This document shows positions 15,201 through 22,103 of a DNA stretch of 25,395 nucleotides, piece after piece. The notes below the pieces were generated by a model, which made no database searches, was not told the DNA's origin, and saw only the letters and a program-made list of their open reading frames with translations. Source of the DNA: Ruminococcaceae bacterium UBA1734. Lineage in GTDB: Bacteria; Bacillota; Clostridia; Oscillospirales; Acutalibacteraceae. Every line of letters begins with the position of its first letter. Position 1 is the stretch's first letter. Location: assembly GCA_002315765.1 (NCBI GenBank), contig DCIE01000014.1:1-25395 (forward strand). Direction: 5' to 3'. A program made the translations under genes and the position numbers.

Positions 15201-17441
15201 TGGAAAACCATTTGCGGCGCTTATGATACCGTCCATTTGAAAGAGGGCGGAAATGAAGTTTATTTCAATGTTATTAAAGAATATTTGAACAGTCAACTTG
15301 TTTACGGTGAATATGACGGAACAACAGCTTCTTATAATCTTCCGGAAGTTCAAAACAGTCATTTGTTAAATGGTAATATTACATATATTCAACCCTCACA
15401 AGAGTTAGTTACCCGTTCAATTGAACTTGGCGGCTCCGGCGTATCATACAAGCATGATACCGCATTCCCGTTAAGAGGATACGATGATTTGTTCAATTTC
15501 TGGTACGGTGATGTTGACCATACCCTTGTTGTTGAATTTAACGGTACCGAGCTTATCGGACTGCTTCATAACTATAACAGCACAAGAAACGGTGCTTCAA
15601 ACAGAACATATGATATCAGTATTGATGGTGGAGAATATACAACCCATAACTTCTATCACATGAATCCTACTGTTTTTGCTACCGGACTTGAGGCAGGGGA
15701 CCATGTGGCAAAGATTAAGGTTGATGTTAAAGACAGCGATAACTGGCTATGGATTGGCGCACTTTTCAGCCGTGATGAAACAAGGCAAACCGTTAAAGGT
15801 TCTGAATATACTTCGGCTTTAATCAATTCAAACTTTAATGTTGAATGTGCTGATATTAAAGATAGTGACGATTTAGGCCTTAGATTTGTGTTTAATCTTA
15901 ACAAATCGTTCCTTGATGAGTTGCCGGAGGTTATTGAATACGGTGCCATTACCCTTCCTACCGATACGGCAGAGGGTAAGGAAATGTTCCTTGATACTCC
16001 TATTGTAAAGGAATGGCAGTGGGACAGTGAAACCAAGTCGAATTTCACACCGCTTACCACAGGAGCTACACCTTCAAAGGTTGTTGCAAAAAACATTCTT
16101 GAAGAAAATGCAAATCAAATAAAGTACACCTTATGCTTAACGGATGTTGATGAAACAAAGTATGATACATTTTATTCGGTTAGAGGTTACATAAAATACA
16201 AAAATGCCAAAAACGAAGTAAAGGTTGTTTATACCGAAAACTTCCAAAGCAGTGTTTATAAGGTTGCGGCAGAAACCGCAAGTGAACAGAAAACCAATAT
16301 TGAAAACGCTGTGGTAAATTATGTTGAGGTTGACAGAGTTGAAAACTATTTTGAAACAAATACCGTAAAGCAATACTATTGCGGATATGAAGGCTGTACC
16401 GATACAAACCCGAATCATAAGATTTATATTCTTGAAAATAATCTTTTGGTAAGAGAAGCCAATTTAACCGGTTTTGCTAATACGGAAAAAACCGAAATTG
16501 TCTTTATGACCGACCCGCATTTCAACTATATCGACGAACAGGACCTTCTTGATAAAAATGCAAATGTTCTTTCTTCCTATCGTGGCAGAACATGGTTGAG
16601 AGACGGCTCGCAATTAAGTAATGTTAAAAAAGCGATGCAGTATGCAAGTATGTTCAAAAAGACGGTTATGGGCGGAGATGCAGTTGACTATCTGTCAAAC
16701 GGCTCTATGGAAATGACCCAACGCCTATTGACAAATAAGTCGGTTAATGGTAGTATCAAGATGGTACTGGGTAACCACGAAACAATGGAAACCTGTCAAG
16801 CCGATACGACCGGTCTTACCAATAAGTATACACTTGCTCAAAGGAATGCTATGGTTCAAAATTATTGGACTAATAATGTAAACTTTGATTATGAAATTCT
16901 AAAGAAAAACGACGGTGTTACAGACAATCTGATGCTTATCTATTTAGATGATTCAACAAAGTCTTACACAGCAGCACAGCTTGCTCAATTGGAGAGTGCA
17001 TTTGCACTGGCGAGAACAAAGAATGTTCCGGTTATCATTTTCCAACACAGTGCAATGCGTACGTGGAATCAAAATGAACAAACCGTATACTTTATGAGTG
17101 ACCGGGGTACCGCAGCCGATAAGACATCATTCGGAACGGAGTCCACCGGTTCATACTACTGTGATTTCTATCTCGGCAAATACAAAAACAGCAACTACTT
17201 TACAGGTGCTAATGAAAACGATACTGTTACACAGCAGGTATGCACACTAATAAGGAAAAACTACGACATTGTTAAGGGTCTTATTTGCGGCGATGAACAC
17301 GCACACGCTTATACCGAAATAGTCGGTCTTAACGCTGACGGTTCTATTGCAACAGATAACAACGGAAATGCGTATGTAATTCCACAGCATATTCAATACG
17401 GTGTTCATTATAACGGCGTAATGAAGATAACAATAGAATAA
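12240..17441 (+). CDS. Giant secreted protein: duplicated unknown domain, SGNH hydrolase, metallophosphoesterase
   Basis: A 1,733-residue exported protein. It comprises a signal peptide (1-~29) and two copies of a ~375-residue domain (about 34-410 and 412-785) that share GSGDGRSVSSPAGSILEAV. Next is an SGNH/GDSL hydrolase (about 800-1025) with nucleophile S826 in FGGSVTEG, a block III-like SINDK and the D996-x-x-H999 pair. A beta-rich domain follows (about 1036-1185), then an extracellular beta domain (about 1200-1365). The C-terminal calcineurin-like phosphoesterase has all metal motifs: D1425/H1427, GGDAVD (D1480), GNHE (1511-1514), H1603 and GDEHAH (H1687, H1689). I use ATG 12240 behind GAGAGGGA. 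No sortase or S-layer anchor is visible. Likely roles are de-esterification and phosphate removal on an extracellular glycan or glycolipid; the specificities are inferred. Confidence 0.88.
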   Translation: MSKKYIKVISLLLCLAMIASVFSVYVSADSGPKSGNYYVQYNGSGDGRSVSSPAGSILEAVKSVNADGLTTGDTANIYVIAPVVGYSAGADSHTVCPWERNSSERQVFHNAKIVVQAYDYATGGRQSVAYSSRNDTTMILGGPTEFKHVNLFSPSASDGADAKYIWAYGFDLTFGEDIVYYRKTSSSGGFTKTTAPCVATSQYQLDQSSQIVQNSQTITYASGAYGNQELNIPTYNYADYNAYNKEDFNLVLNNAGIGNNINEVFKIRFGGNHENNTTYSFKKNFNIDIENASFVGFLNAKGNQKIHVDGGLQIIAKSGVQYRGGDWQVYSTAGEAIRTVTSITNTSIWSLTVSTTGLLSYTSTAGTFAVSSGYSATATNTTTGQVIESSDGLLTVPAGDYNVTVGTDPVSRNYYAKYKGSGDGRSVSSPAGSILEAVKSANADGLKAGDTANIYVLAPDNGDTVSSSSHTVCPWERNSNERQVVHTAKIVVQGYEGVNQFVAYSERTGVTLLLSGPTEFRNINLFSPTTKGTPKYIFALGNSVTFGSGTKFYVINDNNNGFLRCQAPYLSTSTYKIESSDSIINKVQTVTYDCACTLSGTSIENIGELNIPTYFYANSNAYNSQDFNLVLNNAEIGHSENNPLKIRFGGDNENSTTYPFKKNFNISINNAGYVAFLGVKAGSNQKITVNGGLQVMAKPGVVYRGGDWKVYNNVGSAIRTVSSIVNTSIWGLTVAEQDKISFTPTAGSYLIADGYVGHAIDTNSNQYISENGILTIPAGDYTIWFTEEANTEYSDYIFNRGSGLQNTYSKLTTGDKKLNVVYFGGSVTEGYGGPGFDASKCWRNLSGAWLKNTFPEATINTINCACGESGTLLGSYRLNKDVLSQNPDLIFLEYSINDKYDNATYERASYQFETIVREIKESFPTCDIITVLVTDYDKADQARKANGSKLHLQAQAHEDICKVYNIPSLHVGCALADLLPGGFTYDQWKTICGAYDTVHLKEGGNEVYFNVIKEYLNSQLVYGEYDGTTASYNLPEVQNSHLLNGNITYIQPSQELVTRSIELGGSGVSYKHDTAFPLRGYDDLFNFWYGDVDHTLVVEFNGTELIGLLHNYNSTRNGASNRTYDISIDGGEYTTHNFYHMNPTVFATGLEAGDHVAKIKVDVKDSDNWLWIGALFSRDETRQTVKGSEYTSALINSNFNVECADIKDSDDLGLRFVFNLNKSFLDELPEVIEYGAITLPTDTAEGKEMFLDTPIVKEWQWDSETKSNFTPLTTGATPSKVVAKNILEENANQIKYTLCLTDVDETKYDTFYSVRGYIKYKNAKNEVKVVYTENFQSSVYKVAAETASEQKTNIENAVVNYVEVDRVENYFETNTVKQYYCGYEGCTDTNPNHKIYILENNLLVREANLTGFANTEKTEIVFMTDPHFNYIDEQDLLDKNANVLSSYRGRTWLRDGSQLSNVKKAMQYASMFKKTVMGGDAVDYLSNGSMEMTQRLLTNKSVNGSIKMVLGNHETMETCQADTTGLTNKYTLAQRNAMVQNYWTNNVNFDYEILKKNDGVTDNLMLIYLDDSTKSYTAAQLAQLESAFALARTKNVPVIIFQHSAMRTWNQNEQTVYFMSDRGTAADKTSFGTESTGSYYCDFYLGKYKNSNYFTGANENDTVTQQVCTLIRKNYDIVKGLICGDEHAHAYTEIVGLNADGSIATDNNGNAYVIPQHIQYGVHYNGVMKITIE
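12340..14600 (+). repeat. Internal tandem duplication of a ~1.1 kb domain
   Basis: Two units, about 12340-13470 and 13474-14600, encode homologous ~375-residue domains. Each starts with NYY(V/A)(Q/K)Y(N/K)GSGDGRS, contains HTVCPWERNS, LNIPTY, FNLVLNNA and YRGGDW, and ends with PAGDY. At the start of each unit the DNA is nearly identical over more than 60 bp, with mostly synonymous differences, so the duplication appears fairly recent or kept similar by recombination. Confidence 0.85.
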
Positions 17442-17469
17442 TATGCTTTTTACTTAAATAAGTAATGCT

Positions 17470-17511
17470 TGCCACCTGTAAACTGAATAATTTTATGGGT
17501 GGCATTTTTTT
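17470..17511 (+). terminator. Terminator between the surface-protein and glycosidase genes
   Basis: TGCCACC (17470-17476) pairs with GGTGGCA (17498-17504), followed by seven T (17505-17511). The loop is 21 bases. Only 20 bp separate the T-run from the next start codon and they contain just the ribosome site. Downstream genes therefore depend on read-through or on a promoter hidden inside the preceding gene. Confidence 0.8.
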
Positions 17512-17531
17512 GAAATATCAGGAGGCATAAA

Positions 17532-19733
17532 GTGAGGGAAAACGAACTAATAAAACTACTTGGCGAGATGTCACTTAGTGAAAAAATCGGAGAACTGAAT
17601 CAAATTCCGGGGGAATACTATAAAGAGACACTGAACACTACGGGAGAAAATGCAACCCTTGATTTTCCTCAAGAGTTGGTAAATGCCGTGGGTTCTGCAA
17701 TAAATGTTTCAGACCCTGATTTAATAATAAAAATACAAAAAGAACATATTAAGAATCATCCGCACCATATCCCAATGCTCTTTATGCTTGACATAATACA
17801 CGGTTTGGACACAACATTTCCCATTCCGTTGGCACAAGCATGTTCTTTTGATCCCGAATTGGTTAAAGAGCTTTCCGCCGCCGCCGCAAAAGAGGCCTGT
17901 GCCACGGGAATTCACGTAACCTTTTCACCTATGGTTGATTTGTCAAGGGATGCAAGATGGGGAAGAGTTATGGAATCTTCGGGAGAAGATACCTATCTTA
18001 ACTCGGTTATGGCAAAAGCGGCAGTGGAAGGTTATCAAGGTGATGGTCTTGAAAATGAGGGAACTATCAGTTCCTGTGTTAAGCATTTTGCCGCTTACGG
18101 TGCGGTTGAAGCGGGCAGAGAATACGCAGGGGTGGATATTTCGGAGCGGTTTTTAAGAGAATATTATCTACCCTCATATAAAGCTGCATGTGATGCAAAA
18201 AGCGGTATGATTATGACATCTTTTAACACTATAGGTGGCGTTCCGTCTACCGCCAACAAGCATTTATTAAAGGATATTTTGCGGGATGAATGGGGCTATG
18301 ATGGTGTTACAATAACCGATTACGGTTCCCTTACAAATATGCAAAGTCATGGTATTTCAGATAAGGATGATGTATTATCTGAATATGCAATCAATGCAAC
18401 AGTTGATATTGAAATGTGTATCGGACGATATTATAAGGGATTGCCAAAACTTATAAAAGACAAAAAAATCACCGAAAAACAAATTGATGATGCAGTGTTT
18501 AGAATATTAAAGCTTAAAAACAGGCTTGGTTTATTTGAAAATCCATACAGATTTGCCGATGCACAAAAAGCAAAACAAATTTGCCGAGGAAAAGAAATGA
18601 TGGATATCGCTTATAATGCGGTAAGTCAAACATCGGTGCTTCTAAAAAATGATGACAACCTTTTACCACTTAACAAAAATGAAAAAACGGCATTTATCGG
18701 TCCGTTTTTAGAGTCCAAGGATTTGTTGGGTGGTTGGCCGGGCAATTTAAAATATCGTAGTGAGGATAAGTCTGTTCGGGAGGTTTTAGAAAAAAACTTG
18801 CCCGATGGCAGTCTGCTTATGACGGTTGGTTGTGAAATGCTCGGGGCTGAAGAGCCGATGCTTATTAAAAGAAAGCTACCATGCGAAACGGATGAAAAAG
18901 CACGAAAGGATAAGATTAACAAAGCTGTAGAAATAGCAAAGGCGGCCGACAAGGTTGTGTTGTTATTAGGCGAACATCCACGTGCAGGCGGAGAAATAAC
19001 ATCAAAGGTTGATATAAAAATTCCGATTATTCAACAAGAGTTGTTTAATGCCGTTAAAGAGGTTAATGATAATATAATCGTCGTATTATTTAACCATAGA
19101 CCTCTTGACATTACCCACATTTCAAAGTATGCAAAGTCTATTCTTGATGTGTGGTTTCCGGGCTCAATGGGAGCTAAGGGAATTGTTGATATGCTGTTCG
19201 GCATCAACGCTCCCACGGGCAGGCTTACCATGTCTTTCCCATATAGTGTGGGACAAGAACCGATATATTACGGTTTGTTACCAACGGACCATTCGACCGA
19301 TGTTTCCGATACGTTTGTAACGGGATATATTGATTGTCCGCTTAAACCCCTTTACTGTTTCGGTGAGGGACTTACTTATACGGATTTTATGTATGACAAG
19401 ATTTTGCTAAACAGTAAAACCTTGGCAAAAGGTGAAAAAATGGTTGCATCAATCTCGATTACCAATGTCGGCAAACGGGATGGATATGAAACGGTTCAGC
19501 TGTATTTCAGAGATGTTTTTGCAAGCGTTTCAAGACCTACAAAGCAATTAAGAAGATTCAAAAAGGTGTTCATTAAGTCCGGCGAAACGGTTAAGGTACA
19601 ATTTGAATTAACCGTAGATGATTTTATGTTCTACAATGTTGATTTAAATTATGTTTACGAACCGGGCGAAATCAGGGTTTTTATAGGTCATGACAGCAAT
19701 ACGGAAGATTACGAAACCTTCCAATTGGTATAA
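17532..19733 (+). CDS. GH3 beta-glucosidase/beta-xylosidase-type hydrolase, standard domain order
   Basis: A 733-residue glycoside hydrolase family 3 protein in the usual order. The (beta/alpha)8 barrel (1-~330) holds the catalytic nucleophile D263 in ITDYG and the SRDARWGR and KHFAAYG signatures. An (alpha/beta)6 sandwich (about 365-590) contains candidate acid/base glutamates in LGEHPRAGGE (E488 most likely). A C-terminal fibronectin-III-like domain closes it (about 640-733). GTG 17532 has AGGAGG six bases upstream. There is no signal peptide, so it acts on imported oligosaccharides in the cytoplasm, releasing terminal beta-linked sugars. The exact sugar cannot be told from sequence. It opens a packed operon: the next gene begins 10 bp after its stop. 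Confidence 0.95.
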   Translation: MRENELIKLLGEMSLSEKIGELNQIPGEYYKETLNTTGENATLDFPQELVNAVGSAINVSDPDLIIKIQKEHIKNHPHHIPMLFMLDIIHGLDTTFPIPLAQACSFDPELVKELSAAAAKEACATGIHVTFSPMVDLSRDARWGRVMESSGEDTYLNSVMAKAAVEGYQGDGLENEGTISSCVKHFAAYGAVEAGREYAGVDISERFLREYYLPSYKAACDAKSGMIMTSFNTIGGVPSTANKHLLKDILRDEWGYDGVTITDYGSLTNMQSHGISDKDDVLSEYAINATVDIEMCIGRYYKGLPKLIKDKKITEKQIDDAVFRILKLKNRLGLFENPYRFADAQKAKQICRGKEMMDIAYNAVSQTSVLLKNDDNLLPLNKNEKTAFIGPFLESKDLLGGWPGNLKYRSEDKSVREVLEKNLPDGSLLMTVGCEMLGAEEPMLIKRKLPCETDEKARKDKINKAVEIAKAADKVVLLLGEHPRAGGEITSKVDIKIPIIQQELFNAVKEVNDNIIVVLFNHRPLDITHISKYAKSILDVWFPGSMGAKGIVDMLFGINAPTGRLTMSFPYSVGQEPIYYGLLPTDHSTDVSDTFVTGYIDCPLKPLYCFGEGLTYTDFMYDKILLNSKTLAKGEKMVASISITNVGKRDGYETVQLYFRDVFASVSRPTKQLRRFKKVFIKSGETVKVQFELTVDDFMFYNVDLNYVYEPGEIRVFIGHDSNTEDYETFQLV

Positions 19734-19743
19734 GGGAATAAAA

Positions 19744-21213
19744 ATGAGCAAATATTGCATATTAGATGAAGAAAAAATAAAACAAAATCACAGTTATAAT
19801 TTGGGCAAAATATCGCCCTTTGATGCGGGAATTCCCCTTTTGGATATTTCCGATAAAATAATAGAGGAGATATATTATTTCCGTTGGCATACATTTTGCA
19901 AACATATCAAAAACACTTCCGACGGTTATGTTGTTACCGAATTTTTTCCTGATGTTCCTTGGGCGGGAAAGCATAATGCCATTTGCTGTCCTGCCGGTCA
20001 TCAAATTTATGAAGGAAGATGGTTGCACAATCCCGAATATATAAACTCTTATGCAAAATTTTGGTTTTTGCCGGATTCAATTCCCCGAAGCTACAGTGTG
20101 TGGCTTGCCGATGCAATTTACGCCGCTTCAAATGTTTGGGGAGATTACTCTACGATTGAATTTCTATATGAAAAACTAAAAGAAAATTATTATGCTTGGG
20201 AGAGGGAAAAAGGATTAGAAAACGGACTGTTTTATCAAATTGATGATAGAGACGGTATGGAATTTTCGGCAGGAGGAAGCGGAATCCGTCCAACACTTAG
20301 TTGCTATATGTACGGCGATGCTTTGGCAATATCTAAAATAGCCAAGCGCCTTAACAAATCAGAAGATGAAGAGATTTTTTCGGCCAAAGCCACTTCGTTA
20401 AAGAAAAAAATCAACGGGTTATTATGGGATGACAATGCTGAATTTTATAAAACCTTTGATATAGAAAAAAATTGTTTGGTGGATGTAAGAGAACTTGTGG
20501 GCTATATTCCGTGGTATTTTAACATTCCTCAAAGCAATATGGAAAATGCTTGGAGTTATCTTAATGATAAAAGATATTTTTATGCCCCATACGGTCCTAC
20601 AACAACCGAGCAGTGCTGTCCCGATTTTATGAAAGAATTTGACCATGAGTGTTTGTGGAATGGTCCTTCTTGGCCCTTTGCAACATCCCAAACATTGACG
20701 GCAATGAATAATTTTATAAACAATTATAAGCAAACGACACTTGAAAAGAAGGATTACTGTGAATTGTTGCATTTGTTTGCTAATTCTCATTATTTGGTTG
20801 AAAACGGCAAAAAGGTTCCCTTTATTGACGAAAACCTTAATCCGTTTACAGGTGAATGGTTAGCCCGTAAAATACTTATGGATAATCCTCCGCCGGATCA
20901 ACCGAGAGAGCGTGGAAAGGATTATAATCATTCGACATTTTGCGATTTGGTAATCAGCGGTCTTGCCGGTATTATTCCTACCGATACAGACAGTTTAAAT
21001 ATCAATCCGATGTTTACAAAGGACGAGCTTGATTATTTATGTGTTGACGGAATAAAATATCATAGTCATTTCGTTACGGTGTTGTGGGATAAATACGGTA
21101 CCGAATACAAAAAAGGCAAGGGATTCTTTGTTTTTGTTGATGGGAAAAAAGTTGTAGAAAACAGCATTCCCGATAGATTTATTATTAAAATAGGTGAAAA
21201 TTGTTATGAATAA
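19744..21213 (+). CDS. MGH1-like (alpha/alpha)6-barrel glycoside hydrolase
   Basis: A 489-residue cytoplasmic protein resembling the mannosylglycerate hydrolase/GH63-GH37-type alpha/alpha toroid. Recognisable parts are DAIYAASNVWGDYST, GLENGLFYQIDDRDGMEF, LVGYIPWYF, the hallmark WNGPSWP, and the late TGEWLAR plus YNHSTF. The acidic residues around DRDGMEF and GEW are the likely catalytic pair, by analogy with clan GH-G enzymes. The start at ATG 19744 is preceded by AAGGGAAT; an in-frame start at 19690 would overlap the GH3 gene and has no support. The gene lies between a GH3 and a beta-propeller hydrolase, so it probably trims a side chain or a different linkage of the same imported glycan. 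CAZy family assignment is open. Confidence 0.8.
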   Translation: MSKYCILDEEKIKQNHSYNLGKISPFDAGIPLLDISDKIIEEIYYFRWHTFCKHIKNTSDGYVVTEFFPDVPWAGKHNAICCPAGHQIYEGRWLHNPEYINSYAKFWFLPDSIPRSYSVWLADAIYAASNVWGDYSTIEFLYEKLKENYYAWEREKGLENGLFYQIDDRDGMEFSAGGSGIRPTLSCYMYGDALAISKIAKRLNKSEDEEIFSAKATSLKKKINGLLWDDNAEFYKTFDIEKNCLVDVRELVGYIPWYFNIPQSNMENAWSYLNDKRYFYAPYGPTTTEQCCPDFMKEFDHECLWNGPSWPFATSQTLTAMNNFINNYKQTTLEKKDYCELLHLFANSHYLVENGKKVPFIDENLNPFTGEWLARKILMDNPPPDQPRERGKDYNHSTFCDLVISGLAGIIPTDTDSLNINPMFTKDELDYLCVDGIKYHSHFVTVLWDKYGTEYKKGKGFFVFVDGKKVVENSIPDRFIIKIGENCYE

Positions 21214-22084
21214 TTTTGTTAAATATGAGAACAACCCGATTTTGGGCGGAAACGATTTGGGAACATGTTTTGACGTCTATGTTACCCGTGATAACGGTAG
21301 ATACAGAATGGATTTTTCTTGGAGACCTAAAAAAAGTGTTGCCGTTACTTTTAGTGATGACGGTATAAATTGGGAAAAACCTCAAATTACATTAGGCATT
21401 GACGAATCTTCCGGCTGGGAAGAGGATATTAACCGAAACTGCGTTTTGAAAATCGGGGATAAATACAAAATGTGGTACACAGGTCAGGCAAACGGATATA
21501 GCGCCATCGGATATGCCGAAAGCGAAGACGGAATTCATTTTAACAGGGTTCAAAAAGAGCCGGTATTGACAAGAGAAAGAGATTGGGAGGGTTATTCAGT
21601 AATGAATCCCTGCGTTCTTTTTGAAAACGGAATTTATAAAATGTGGTATGCCGCCGGTGAAACATTTGAACCTAATGTTTTGGCATATGCCGAAAGCAAG
21701 GATGGGATTCATTGGGAAAAATACGGAACACAGCCCATATATAGCAATTGCCCCGAAAACGATTATGAAAAAGACCGTGTGGGTGGATGTCAGGTTTTAC
21801 ATACCAAAGATATGGGATATGTTATGTTCTATATCGGATATAGGGATATTCATACAGCAAATATTTGTATGGCAAGGTCGGATAACGGTATAGACGGTTG
21901 GGAGCGTTCAAAAATGAATCCCATAGGGATACCAACCCCCAACGGTTGGGACCATGATTCCTGCTACAAGCCATCTGCTTTATGGATTGAAGAAGATGGT
22001 TGTTGGAGGGTTTGGTACAACGGCAGAAAGGGCGACGACGAGGCTATCGGCTTTATTTACAAAAACGGGAGAGAACTATTTTAG
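21206..22084 (+). CDS. Five-bladed beta-propeller glycosidase/phosphorylase (GH43/GH130-like)
   Basis: A 292-residue protein built of repeated beta-propeller blades, each with a signature like S(D/E)DGI(N/H)(W/F) followed later by (Y/D)KMWY: for example FSDDGINW, YKMWYTG, SEDGIHF, YKMWYAAGE, SKDGIHW and WRVWYNGR. This is the pattern of the GH32/43/68/130 fold group. Candidate catalytic acids are D or E in FDVY, GWEED and RVGG, but I cannot fix the family or say hydrolase versus phosphorylase. ATG 21206 has AGGTGA eight bases upstream, whereas the in-frame GTG at 21194 lies inside that site. It overlaps the preceding gene by 8 bp. With no signal peptide, it is cytoplasmic. Confidence 0.75.
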   Translation: MNNFVKYENNPILGGNDLGTCFDVYVTRDNGRYRMDFSWRPKKSVAVTFSDDGINWEKPQITLGIDESSGWEEDINRNCVLKIGDKYKMWYTGQANGYSAIGYAESEDGIHFNRVQKEPVLTRERDWEGYSVMNPCVLFENGIYKMWYAAGETFEPNVLAYAESKDGIHWEKYGTQPIYSNCPENDYEKDRVGGCQVLHTKDMGYVMFYIGYRDIHTANICMARSDNGIDGWERSKMNPIGIPTPNGWDHDSCYKPSALWIEEDGCWRVWYNGRKGDDEAIGFIYKNGRELF

Positions 22085-22103
22085 ATAACAGAGGTATTAT
22101 TTA

